The position numbers and the translations under genes are program-made. DNA of 64,000 bases from Kribbella antiqua. GTDB taxonomy: Bacteria; Actinomycetota; Actinomycetes; Propionibacteriales; Kribbellaceae. The notes below the pieces were generated by a model, which did not search any database, was not told the DNA's origin, and was given only the letters and a program-made list of their open reading frames with translations. The stretch spans positions 124,001 through 188,000 of the forward strand of contig NZ_SLWR01000009.1 in assembly GCF_004345665.1 (NCBI RefSeq). Direction: 5' to 3'. Positions 35,527-43,537 of the stretch are shown piece after piece. Position 1 is the stretch's first letter. The number at the start of each line of letters is the position of its first letter.

Positions 35527-35539
35527 CAGGCACCGTCAA
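35511..35539 (-). promoter_or_regulatory. Predicted promoter of the synthase operon
   Basis: On the minus strand TTGACG (35534-35539) is followed after exactly 17 bases by TTGAGT (35511-35516). The -35 is near consensus, the -10 is weak. Transcription would start about 35 bases before the ATG, leaving room for the GGGAG ribosome site. Confidence 0.45.
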
Positions 35540-35846
35540 CCGATTCCGGAAAACCCGTACATGATCTTTCGATGCCGTAGGCAAATGCCTGAGGCAACAG
35601 ATAAAAGTCCCGCAAACTTAGCGATCGGGTCACATTTGGGACACATGACGGCGGCGGCGCGAAGGTCGTATGGTGTGCCGGGCGGCGGCCGGCGTCCTAC
35701 CCGGGGAAGCTCCGGGCGTCACTGGTCGGATACGATGCGTACGCGGTCGACCTGGGTGAATCCGGACTTGTCGGGCCCGTGTCGATGCGTTCGCGGCCAC
35801 GGTCGCGCGCTTAGCCTGAGAACCGGATCGAGCAGGAGGCGCCTCG

Positions 35847-36875
35847 ATGGCCAACAGCATGCTCGGCCGCGACATGGCGGTCGACCTCGGTACGGCGAAC
35901 ACGCTGGTCTATGTGCGCGGGCGGGGCGTCGTACTCAATGAGCCGTCGGTGGTGGCCACCCGCACGGACGAACCGCGCGAGGCGGTCGCGTTCGGGCACG
36001 AGGCGAAGAAGATGATCGGCCGGACGCCGGGCAACATCACCGCGATCCGGCCGCTCAAGGATGGCGTGATCGCGGATTTCGACGCCGCCGAGCAGATGCT
36101 GCGCTACTTCATCCAGCGGGTGCACCGGCGCCGCTATTTCGCGAAACCGCGGATCGTGGTCTGCGTGCCGTCCGGGATCACCGCGGTCGAGCAGCGCGCC
36201 GTCCGCGACGCCGGCTACATGGCCGGCGCCCGCAAGGTCTACATCATCGAGGAGCCGATGGCCGCCGCGCTCGGCTCCAACCTCGAGGTCCGCGACGCGA
36301 CCGGGAACATGGTCGTCGACATCGGCGGCGGTACGACGGAGGTCGCGGTCATCTCGTTCGGCGGCATCGTCACCAGCCAGTCGATCCGGGTGGCCGGCGA
36401 CGCCATCGACAAAGCGGTGGTGAACTACTGCAAGAAGGAGTACTCGCTGATGCTCGGCGAGGCGACCTCCGAGCAGATCAAGATGACCATCGGGTCGGCG
36501 TTCCCGACCACCGACGGGCCGGAGAGCGAGATCCGCGGCCGGGACATGGTGTCCGGCCTGCCGCGGACGGTGAAGGTGTCGTCGGCGAACATCCGGCAGG
36601 CGATCGAGGAGCCGATCACCGCGATCGTCGACGCGGTCAAGGCGACCCTGGACAAGACTCCGCCCGAGCTCGCCGGTGACATCGTCGACCGCGGCATCGT
36701 GCTGACCGGCGGTGGCGCGCTGCTGAAGGGGATGGACGAGCGGCTGCGGCACGAGACCGGCATCCCGATCCACGTCGCCGACAATCCGCTGGACGCCGTC
36801 GTGCTCGGCGCCGGCAAGTGCGTCGACAACATCGAGACACTGAACCGCATCCTGGTCACCGACAGCCGACGTTGA
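35847..36875 (+). CDS. mreB: Rod-shape-determining protein MreB
   Basis: A protein of 342 residues from ATG 35847 with GGAGG 8 bases upstream. It is a bacterial actin: phosphate-1 loop AVDLGTANTLVYVRGRGVVLNEPSVVA, the phosphate-2 motif VVDIGGGTTEVAVISFGG and the adenosine motif GIVLTGGGALLKGMDERL are all intact. It forms membrane-associated filaments that organise wall synthesis (in streptomycetes mainly spore wall). It begins mreB-mreC-mreD-PBP2-rodA. Confidence 0.97.
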   Translation: MANSMLGRDMAVDLGTANTLVYVRGRGVVLNEPSVVATRTDEPREAVAFGHEAKKMIGRTPGNITAIRPLKDGVIADFDAAEQMLRYFIQRVHRRRYFAKPRIVVCVPSGITAVEQRAVRDAGYMAGARKVYIIEEPMAAALGSNLEVRDATGNMVVDIGGGTTEVAVISFGGIVTSQSIRVAGDAIDKAVVNYCKKEYSLMLGEATSEQIKMTIGSAFPTTDGPESEIRGRDMVSGLPRTVKVSSANIRQAIEEPITAIVDAVKATLDKTPPELAGDIVDRGIVLTGGGALLKGMDERLRHETGIPIHVADNPLDAVVLGAGKCVDNIETLNRILVTDSRR

Positions 36876-36885
36876 GGTTCCACCG

Positions 36886-37839
36886 ATGCTCAAAGACCTC
36901 GGTACGCCGGCCAGGAGTGCGATCCGTTCGGCCGGTACGCCGCTCCGCTCGGCCGGCCTGCCGCGGGAGATCCGGCGTCGCCGGACCGTCCTGGTGCTCG
37001 TCATCCTGGCCTGCTTCACGTTGATCGTGCTCGACGCGCGCCGCTCGACCGGCTCCCCGGTGGACCCGTTGCGGCAGGCTGCCGCGGGCGTGTTCGGTCC
37101 GCTGGAGTCGACCGCGAGCTCCGCCCGGCAGCCTGTGGACAACCTCCGGGACCGGTTCGCCGAAATGGATAGGTTGAAGGCAGAGAACGAAAAACTGAAA
37201 AGTGAGAACGACAAGCTGCACCAGGACCTGAACACCTCCGACTACGCGCGCAACCGGGCCGCCGAGCTGGACGGGCTGCTCAAGATCGCGCCGTCGTACA
37301 CGATGACCCCGGCGCGGGTGATCGGGATCGGCAGTGCCCAGAGCTTCAACCACACGGTCACGATCGACACCGGTACGGCGGATGGCGTGCACGTCGACAT
37401 GACCGTGCTGAACGGCAACGGTCTGGTCGGCCGGGTGGTGCGCACCACCCAGGCGACCGCGACCGTGCTGCTGATCGGCGACCGCAACTCGACCGTGGGC
37501 GGCCGGCTGAACGCCACGATGGCGCTCGGCTTCGTCTCCGGCCGCGGCGAGGTCGGCGGGACGCTGGACTACAAGCTGGTCGACCTGAAGGCACAGCCGA
37601 AGGTCGGGGACCGGATCGTCACCTGGGGCTCGAGCGGCAACGCGCCGTACGTGCCGGGCGTGCCGATCGGTGTCGTCACCTCGGTGACGGCGAACCAGGG
37701 GGCGCTCGGGACCACCGCGACGGTCAAGCCGTTCGTCGATCCGACCCGGATCGACACCGTGGGCGTGGTCACGGGTCCGCCCGCGCGTACGCCGCGCAGC
37801 CAGATCAAACCGACAACGACTGCTGGAAAGGGGAACTGA
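36886..37839 (+). CDS. mreC: Rod-shape-determining protein MreC
   Basis: A protein of 317 residues, 10 bases after mreB, with GAGG upstream. A basic cytoplasmic start (REIRRRRT) is followed by one transmembrane helix at residues 33-49. A short coiled coil (about 83-117, NLRDRFAEMDRLKAENEKLKSENDKL) leads to the two beta-barrel extracytoplasmic domain (ARVIGIGSAQSFNHTVTIDTGTADGV, VTWGSSGNAPYVPGVPIGVVTSV). It links MreB to PBP2 outside the membrane. Confidence 0.95.
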   Translation: MLKDLGTPARSAIRSAGTPLRSAGLPREIRRRRTVLVLVILACFTLIVLDARRSTGSPVDPLRQAAAGVFGPLESTASSARQPVDNLRDRFAEMDRLKAENEKLKSENDKLHQDLNTSDYARNRAAELDGLLKIAPSYTMTPARVIGIGSAQSFNHTVTIDTGTADGVHVDMTVLNGNGLVGRVVRTTQATATVLLIGDRNSTVGGRLNATMALGFVSGRGEVGGTLDYKLVDLKAQPKVGDRIVTWGSSGNAPYVPGVPIGVVTSVTANQGALGTTATVKPFVDPTRIDTVGVVTGPPARTPRSQIKPTTTAGKGN

Positions 37840-37840
37840 C

Positions 37841-38377
37841 GTGATCGCACTACTACGTATCGGGTTGGCGGCCCTCTTTCTGATGGTCGCCGTCACCGTG
37901 CAGACGTCCGTGCTGTCGAACATCGCGGTTGCCGGGGTCACCTGCGATCTGGTGCTGATCGTGGTGATCGCGCTCGCGTTGTCGCGTGGGCCGGAGTGGG
38001 GTGCGATTGCCGGCTTCTCCGGTGGTCTGTTGCTGGACGTCGTACCGCCTGCTGATCACACTGCCGGCCGGTGGGCGCTGGCGCTGGCGATCGCCGGGTA
38101 CGTGGCGGGGCTCATTCGGCGTGAGACCTCGGCTGGTCCGGTGGGTCCGCTGATCGTTGCGGCGACTGTGGTGCTGGGCGCGGCGTTGTCGTTGTTCATC
38201 TACTGCGCGACCGGTTCGTTGCTGCATGATCCTTCGGTTGTCTGGAGCGAGTTCGGCGTCCGCCTCGGGATCGCGGCCGGCTACGACGTGGTCGGCGCGA
38301 TCGTGGTGATACCGCTGGTCATGTGGGTCATGGGCCGCGTCATGGCAGCCCGCGAACGGCGGCGGGTGCTGCCGTGA
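37841..38377 (+). CDS. mreD: Rod-shape-determining protein MreD
   Basis: A protein of 178 residues from GTG 37841, one base after the mreC stop, with GAAAGGGG as ribosome site. It has about five to six transmembrane segments and the family features LIVVIALALSRGPEWGAIAGFSGGLLLDVVPP. It is the integral membrane partner of MreC. The basic C-terminus ends ARERRRVLP. Confidence 0.9.
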   Translation: MIALLRIGLAALFLMVAVTVQTSVLSNIAVAGVTCDLVLIVVIALALSRGPEWGAIAGFSGGLLLDVVPPADHTAGRWALALAIAGYVAGLIRRETSAGPVGPLIVAATVVLGAALSLFIYCATGSLLHDPSVVWSEFGVRLGIAAGYDVVGAIVVIPLVMWVMGRVMAARERRRVLP

Positions 38378-38438
38378 GTTTTGACTCCCTCTTTCTACCT
38401 TGTTCTTCTCCTTCCCTGCACCACAGCGGAGGAGAGGC

Positions 38439-40493
38439 ATGAGCTTCGACGGGCTTGAGGCACCTCTCAAAGCACGTCTGCGGTTGTTTGTGATCGGCGT
38501 GCTGGTTTTCTCTTTGTTTTGCACGTTGTTCGCGCGGCTCTGGTACATGCAGGTGATGTCGAGCGAGGACTACACCCAGGCCGCCACGCAGAACCACACG
38601 CGCCAGGTGCTGATTCCTGCGCCGCGCGGGACGATCGTCGACTCGAAGGGCCGCACGCTCGTCGGCAACCGGGTGTCGCTGGTGATCACGGTCGACCGCT
38701 CGGTGCTGGCGAAGCTGCCCGACTCGCAGCAGAGCGCGGTGATCGCCCGGCTGGCGAAGGTGCTCGGGCAGAAGCCGAAGGACCTCAAGGCCCGGACGAT
38801 GCTGTGCGGCGAGCCGGGTGCGTCGAAACCACCCGCCTGCTGGAACGGGACGCCGTACCAGCCGATTCCGGTGGCGAAGGATGTCAGTGAGCAGGTCGCG
38901 ATCGAGGTGATGGAGCGCCGGGAGGACTTCCCGGGTGTCGCCGCCGATTCCCAGGCACTGCGCGCGTACCCGGCGCCGTTCCACGTGAACGCCGCGCACA
39001 TCCTCGGCTACCTGTCGCCGATCACCACCGAAGAGCTGGCAGAGCTGGACAAGTCCGGCCAGGACTCCGTCCCGCATCGCTCAGACCTCGTCGGCCGGGC
39101 CGGTGTCGAGCGCGAGTACGACAAGCTCCTGCGCGGTACGCCGGGGGTGAAGGACGTCATCGTCGACGCCGTCGGGTACACCACCGGCGTCCAGAAGCAG
39201 ACCGCCCCAGTGCCCGGCGCGACGCTGGTGACGAGCATCGACGCGCGGATCCAGGCGTCGGTGGAGACGCAGCTGCGCAGCGCGATCCTGACCGCGCGGA
39301 AGCAGTACGACAAGATCACCAAGCGCAAGTACGTCGCCGACTCCGGCGCCGCGGTCGTGATGGACACCCACACCGGCCGGATCGTCGCGATGGCGAGCTA
39401 CCCGAGCTACGACCCAGGTGTGTGGGTCGGCGGTATCACCCAGCGCGAGCTGGACGCGCTCTACTCACCCGAGTCCGGTACGCCGCTGGTGTCGCGTGCT
39501 CTGCAGGGTCAGCTAGCCCCCGGCTCGACCTTCAAGCCGATCACCACCGCCGCCGCGATGAGTGCCGGCTACACCACGAAGACCCGGCTGGACTGCTCGC
39601 CGTACTTCGAGGTCGGCAACCGCCGGTTCAAGAACTACGAGTCCGCGTCGTACGGGATGATCGGGTTCGACAAGGCGCTGTCGCTGTCCTGCGACACCTT
39701 CTTCTACCGGATCGCCTACGCCCTCTGGCTCAAGGAGGGCGGCAACTCCAGCGACGTCAACACTCGCGACCCGCTGGTCCAGATGGCGCAGAAGTTCGGC
39801 CTCGGCAAGCCGACCGGGATCGACCTGCCCGGTGAGGTCAGCGGCCGGATTGCCGACCGGAAGTGGAAGAAGGAGTACTACGACGCGCAGAAGGACTACT
39901 ACTGCAAGATCGCGGCCAACCCACCGGCCGGGACGTCGTCGTTCCTGAAGCAGTTCTCCCGCGAGTTCTGCGTCGACGGGTACAAGTACCGCGCCGGTGA
40001 TGCGGTGAACTTCGCCATCGGCCAGGGCGACACCACGGTCACGCCGTTGCAGCTGGCAACGGTCTATGCGGCGCTGTCGAACGGCGGCACGCTGTACGAG
40101 CCACGGGTGGTCCAGTCGTGGATCGGCGCGAACGGCAAGTCGCACGAGATCAAGCCGACGGTCAAGGCGAAGCTGCCGGTGTCGCCGGGGACGCTGCAGT
40201 ACATCGACCGCTCGCTGAAAGAGACGGTCAAGTCCGGTACGGCGGCGTGGAAGTTCAACGGGTTCCCGGTCGACCAGGTGCAGATCCGGGCCAAGACCGG
40301 TACGGCCGAGGTCTACGGGAAGCAGACCACGTCGTGGATGGCGTCGTACACGGATCGGTATGCCGTGGTGATGATGATCAGCCAGGCCGGCACGGGTTCG
40401 GGCGCCGGCGGTACGGCGGTGCGGAAGATCTACGAGACGCTCTACAACATCAAGCCCGAACCATCCGAAGAGCAGAAGAAGCCGACGCAATGA
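38439..40493 (+). CDS. mrdA: Penicillin-binding protein 2 (class B transpeptidase)
   Basis: A protein of 684 residues from ATG 38439 with GGAGGAGAGG directly upstream. One N-terminal membrane anchor (about residues 12-34) precedes the PBP dimer domain (LIPAPRGTIVDSKGRTLVGN). The transpeptidase domain has the active-site Ser363 in GSTFK, the S-C-D motif in SLSCDTFFYRIA and KTG at 619-621. It cross-links peptidoglycan during elongation with RodA. The gap before it (38378-38438) is unusually pyrimidine-rich. Its neighbours fix it as the elongasome enzyme rather than the division PBP3. Confidence 0.96.
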   Translation: MSFDGLEAPLKARLRLFVIGVLVFSLFCTLFARLWYMQVMSSEDYTQAATQNHTRQVLIPAPRGTIVDSKGRTLVGNRVSLVITVDRSVLAKLPDSQQSAVIARLAKVLGQKPKDLKARTMLCGEPGASKPPACWNGTPYQPIPVAKDVSEQVAIEVMERREDFPGVAADSQALRAYPAPFHVNAAHILGYLSPITTEELAELDKSGQDSVPHRSDLVGRAGVEREYDKLLRGTPGVKDVIVDAVGYTTGVQKQTAPVPGATLVTSIDARIQASVETQLRSAILTARKQYDKITKRKYVADSGAAVVMDTHTGRIVAMASYPSYDPGVWVGGITQRELDALYSPESGTPLVSRALQGQLAPGSTFKPITTAAAMSAGYTTKTRLDCSPYFEVGNRRFKNYESASYGMIGFDKALSLSCDTFFYRIAYALWLKEGGNSSDVNTRDPLVQMAQKFGLGKPTGIDLPGEVSGRIADRKWKKEYYDAQKDYYCKIAANPPAGTSSFLKQFSREFCVDGYKYRAGDAVNFAIGQGDTTVTPLQLATVYAALSNGGTLYEPRVVQSWIGANGKSHEIKPTVKAKLPVSPGTLQYIDRSLKETVKSGTAAWKFNGFPVDQVQIRAKTGTAEVYGKQTTSWMASYTDRYAVVMMISQAGTGSGAGGTAVRKIYETLYNIKPEPSEEQKKPTQ

Positions 40494-40503
40494 GGGCGCG
40501 ATC

Positions 40504-41670
40504 ATGGCGCTGCTGACTCCGATGCGGATCCGGCCGCGGATGGACCGGCGGTCGACCGTGTGGCACGTCGACTGGGTGCTCGTGCTCGGCGTACTCGCGT
40601 TGTCGTCGATCGGCGCGGTGCTGATCTGGTCGGCGACCCACGGGCGGACGTCGCTCACCGGCGGGAACCAGTACGCCTTCCTGGCCCGGCACGCGCTCAA
40701 CTTCGCCATCGGCTTGGTGCTCGCGATCGGTGCCGCTGTCACCGACCACCGCCGGGTCCGCATCCTCGCCCCGGTTCTGTACGCCGCCTCGATCGTCGGG
40801 CTGATCCTGGTTCTCGTGCCAGGGGTCGGCGCGGTGATCAACGGGTCGCGGTCGTGGATCCAGCTGCCCTGGATGTCGATCCAGCCGAGTGAGTTCGCCA
40901 AGCTGGCGGTCATTGTCGGGATGGCGCTGCTGATCGCGGAGAAGGGTGAGACCGACCACCACGACACCGCCCGGACCGTCGACGTCGCGCAGGCGATCGC
41001 AGTCGCCGCCGTACCGGTGATCCTGGTGATGCTGCAACCCGACCTGGGCACGGTGATGGTGCTCGGGTCGATCGTGTTCGGGATCATCGCGGTGTCCGGC
41101 GTACCGAAGCGGTGGATGCTCGGGCTCGTTACCGCCGGCGTCGTGGTCGCGACCTTGGCGATCCAGCTGCATGTGCTCAAGGAGTACCAGCTGTCCCGCT
41201 TCATCGCGTTCGCAGATCCGTCGCAGGACCCGCAGGGCATCGGCTACAACGTGAACCAGGCCCGGATCGCGATCGGCAACGGCGGGATCTTCGGCCAGGG
41301 ACTATTCCACGGCAGTCAGACACAGAACGCCTTCGTCCCGGAGCAGCACACCGACTTCGTCTTCACGGTGGCAGGGGAGGAGCTCGGCCTGATCGGGGCC
41401 GGCGCGATCATCGCGCTGTTCGCGCTGGTGCTGCTGCGCGGGCTGCGGATTGCCGTGAACGCGCGCGACGCCTTCGGCCGGCTGGTCGCGACCGGGATCG
41501 TCTGCTGGTTCGCCTTTCAGGCCTTCGAGAACATCGGCATGACCCTGGGCATCATGCCGGTCACCGGCCTTCCGCTCCCGTTCGTGTCCTACGGCGGTTC
41601 CTCGATGTTCGCCTGCCTCCTGGCGGTCGGCCTGCTGGAGAACATCCACCTCCGCTCCCACCAGTTCTGA
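40504..41670 (+). CDS. rodA: RodA-type SEDS peptidoglycan glycosyltransferase
   Basis: A protein of 388 residues from ATG 40504, 10 bases after the PBP2 stop, with GAGGG upstream. It has ten predicted transmembrane helices and SEDS motifs: SWIQLPWMSIQPSEFAKLAVI, LVMLQPDLGTVMVLGSI, the long loop ending NAFVPEQHTDFVFTVAGEELGLIGA and GIMPVTGLPLPFVSYGGSSM. It polymerises lipid II into glycan strands. Its adjacency to PBP2 and MreBCD identifies RodA rather than FtsW. Confidence 0.95.
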   Translation: MALLTPMRIRPRMDRRSTVWHVDWVLVLGVLALSSIGAVLIWSATHGRTSLTGGNQYAFLARHALNFAIGLVLAIGAAVTDHRRVRILAPVLYAASIVGLILVLVPGVGAVINGSRSWIQLPWMSIQPSEFAKLAVIVGMALLIAEKGETDHHDTARTVDVAQAIAVAAVPVILVMLQPDLGTVMVLGSIVFGIIAVSGVPKRWMLGLVTAGVVVATLAIQLHVLKEYQLSRFIAFADPSQDPQGIGYNVNQARIAIGNGGIFGQGLFHGSQTQNAFVPEQHTDFVFTVAGEELGLIGAGAIIALFALVLLRGLRIAVNARDAFGRLVATGIVCWFAFQAFENIGMTLGIMPVTGLPLPFVSYGGSSMFACLLAVGLLENIHLRSHQF

Positions 41671-41680
41671 GCCCGGCCCG

Positions 41681-41738
41681 CTGAGCGCCGTCACACGCCC
41701 ACCTGTCACGCCAATCCGAAGAAGTTCTCGGCGCTCAG
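41681..41738. terminator. Inverted repeat between rodA and the Lrp-type gene
   Basis: CTGAGCGCCG (41681-41690) and CGGCGCTCAG (41729-41738) form a perfect 10-bp stem with a 38-base loop between the two convergent genes; the right arm overlaps the Lrp stop codon. The long loop makes efficient termination uncertain. Confidence 0.4.
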
Positions 41739-42190
41739 GAGTTGAGCGGCATGATCGTCGTACGGCGGTGGTGCTCGAAGACGACGGAACTTCGGATGTC
41801 GGCGATCTCCTGGCGTTTCGCCAGCGCGAGGACGAGATCGCGAAGCGCCTGGGTGTCCTTGACCGCGACGTGCGCGAGGAAGTCGGAGGCGCCGGAGACC
41901 ATGAACATCGCCAGGGTTTCGGGCAGCTTGTTCACGTAGTCCTGGAACGCGGTCGCGACCGCCATCGCCTGGGGGCGGAGTTTGATCGAGATGATCGCCT
42001 GGGTGGACCGGTCGATCGCCTTCAGGTCGACCTCCGCGTGGTACCCGCTGATCACGCCGCGGTCGCGCAGGCCGCGGATCCGTTCCAGGCAGGTGGACGG
42101 CGCGATGCCGAGCTCGGCGGCCATGTCCCGGTTGGTCCGGCGCGCGTCGTTCTGCAGCATCCGCAGGAGCGCCGTATCAAGTTCGTCCAT
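41735..42190 (-). CDS. Lrp/AsnC-family transcriptional regulator
   Basis: A protein of 151 residues from ATG 42190. The winged helix-turn-helix is at residues 2-60 (MDELDTALLRMLQNDARRTNRDMAAELGIAPSTCLERIRGLRDRGVISGY). The RAM ligand-binding/oligomerisation domain follows (AIISIKLRPQ, MVSGASDFLAHVAVKDTQALRDLVL). Such proteins respond to amino acids or related small molecules. It is divergent from the DUF2000 gene with a palindrome between, the usual layout for an Lrp protein controlling itself and the neighbour. No clear ribosome site is present, so translation may be leaderless. Confidence 0.93.
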   Translation of the reverse strand: MDELDTALLRMLQNDARRTNRDMAAELGIAPSTCLERIRGLRDRGVISGYHAEVDLKAIDRSTQAIISIKLRPQAMAVATAFQDYVNKLPETLAMFMVSGASDFLAHVAVKDTQALRDLVLALAKRQEIADIRSSVVFEHHRRTTIMPLNS

Positions 42191-42212
42191 GCCAGGAAGT
42201 TTCGCATGATCG

Positions 42213-42227
42213 CCGAACGATGTTCGG
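42213..42227. promoter_or_regulatory. Probable operator between Lrp/AsnC gene and DUF2000 gene
   Basis: CCGAAC-GAT-GTTCGG is a perfect 6+6 inverted repeat. It is nested in a wider one, ATCGCC (42209-42214) and GGCGAT (42235-42240). It lies midway in the 79-bp divergent gap. The 3-base spacer rules out a LexA box, which needs four. Confidence 0.5.
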
Positions 42228-42269
42228 TTGAAGCGGCGATCGGCTGTGCAGGCGGCTAGGTTCTGTCCC

Positions 42270-42680
42270 GTGCTGACGAACAAGATGGTTGTGGTGATCG
42301 CGGCCGATGCGCCGGTCGGCGTCGCCCTGAACACTGCCGCGCTGCTCGGCGTAGCCCTCGGCCACCACCACGACGAGGTGGTCGGCCACGACACCGTGGA
42401 CGCGACGGGCAACCCCCACACCGGCATGTGCGCCCACCCGATTCCCGTTCTGCGTGCCTCCGCCGAGCAACTGCACGACCTCCGCACCCAGGCAGCCGCC
42501 CGCGACGGCGTCACCGTCCACGACATGAACCAGGTCGCCCAGCGATCCCGCACCTACGACCAGATGTCCGCCACCCTCAGCGGCACCAAAGCCGAAGACA
42601 TCGAATACCTCGGCCTGGCCCTCTACGGCCCCCGCCCCACTGTCGACTCCCTCACCGGAGCCCTCCCGCTCTACCGCTAG
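42270..42680 (+). CDS. DUF2000 family protein
   Basis: A protein of 136 residues from GTG 42270; ATG 42285 is an alternative. Features are NKMVVVIAADAPVGVALNTAALLGVALGHH, HPIPVLRASAEQLHDLRTQA and a C-terminal DIEYLGLALYGPRPTVDSLTG, which fit the small cytoplasmic DUF2000 family (peptidyl-tRNA hydrolase-like fold) often found beside Lrp/AsnC regulators. There is no Shine-Dalgarno; TAGGTT at 42257-42262, 7 bases before the GTG, suggests a leaderless message. Function unknown, but control by the divergent Lrp protein is likely. Confidence 0.85.
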   Translation: MLTNKMVVVIAADAPVGVALNTAALLGVALGHHHDEVVGHDTVDATGNPHTGMCAHPIPVLRASAEQLHDLRTQAAARDGVTVHDMNQVAQRSRTYDQMSATLSGTKAEDIEYLGLALYGPRPTVDSLTGALPLYR

Positions 42681-42716
42681 ACGCTCCGACGCGGGGCCGT
42701 TACTAAGGTGGGCCCT

Positions 42717-43460
42717 ATGCGACTCAACTACGTGGAGAGCGGGGCCGGGGACGCGCCGGTTGTGCTGTTGGGGTCGTCACTCGGGGTGACGCATGCGATG
42801 TGGGCCCCGCAGATCGACGTACTCGCGGAGCGGTTCCGGGTGATCGCGTTCGACCACCGGGGCCATGGCGAGTCGGAGGTGCCGCCCGGGCCGTACACGA
42901 TCGACGACCTCGGCGGGGACGTCGTCGAGTTGCTCGACACGCTCGGCGTCGAGCAGGCGTCGTACGTCGGGATCTCGCTCGGTGGGGCGGTCGGCTTGTG
43001 GCTGGCCGAGAACGCACCGGAGCGGTTCCACCGGTTCGCGCTGCTGTGCCCGCCGGCTTGGCCGGCCGCCGGTGCCCAGATGTGGACCGACCGCGCGGCC
43101 ACCGTCCGCGCCGAGGGAACGCAGGCGATCACCGAGCTGACTCTCGGCCGCTGGTTCCTACCGGACTTCACCAGTACCGACGCCATCCGCGAGCAACTCC
43201 TCAACACGCCGGACGAGGGCTACGCCGCCTGCTGCGAGGCCCTCGGCGCAATGGACCTCCGCGACAAACTCGCCGACATCACCGCGCCGGTGCTGCTCGT
43301 CACCGCCGAACAGGACGCCTCGATCCCGCCCGAGACGGTCATCCCGCTAGCCACTGCCATCCCCGGCGCCCACCTCGAAATCATCGAAAACGCCGCCCAC
43401 CTCGTCACTTACACCCACCCCGACGTCATCAACCCCCTCCTCCTCGCCCACTTGAGCTGA
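42717..43460 (+). CDS. Alpha/beta hydrolase, 3-oxoadipate enol-lactonase-like
   Basis: A protein of 247 residues from ATG 42717 (GTG 42708 is an alternative). The triad is Ser87 in VGISLGGA, Asp in VTAEQDASIPP and His in ENAAHLVTY. The N-terminus MRLNYVESGAGDAPVVLLGSSLGVTHAMW is typical of PcaD-like lactonases; no other protocatechuate genes are near, so the reaction is uncertain. TAAGGT 7 bases before the ATG may be a -10 box of a leaderless transcript. Confidence 0.85.
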   Translation: MRLNYVESGAGDAPVVLLGSSLGVTHAMWAPQIDVLAERFRVIAFDHRGHGESEVPPGPYTIDDLGGDVVELLDTLGVEQASYVGISLGGAVGLWLAENAPERFHRFALLCPPAWPAAGAQMWTDRAATVRAEGTQAITELTLGRWFLPDFTSTDAIREQLLNTPDEGYAACCEALGAMDLRDKLADITAPVLLVTAEQDASIPPETVIPLATAIPGAHLEIIENAAHLVTYTHPDVINPLLLAHLS

Positions 43461-43537
43461 AATGCGTCTGGATTCTCTGTGCACGACCGGCCGGTATTAA
43501 CCTGGTAGGCGATCTGCTTGCTGACCGGAAGTTTGGG

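Larger units (their letters stand above)
35469..35846. other. 378-bp divergent intergenic region between synthase operon and mreB
   Basis: It is AT-richer than its surroundings and holds regulatory sites for both directions. Toward synthase A there is a TTGACG box and a 16-bp palindrome (listed). A further 11-bp palindrome TGCCTGAGGCA is at 35586-35596. Toward mreB, TACGAT (35731-35736) and TAGCCT (35812-35817) could be -10 boxes, without clear -35 partners. No open frame here is supported. Confidence 0.5.

Noticed and set aside
38378-38438. Pyrimidine-rich tract before the PBP2 gene as a regulatory RNA
   Set aside because: It is unusual in composition, but no stable structure or promoter pair could be supported.
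42800-43537. Long N-terminal extension of the radical SAM protein
   Set aside because: The extra frame overlaps the hydrolase gene and is Arg-rich shadow; ATG 43538 with GGAAG gives the normal family length.
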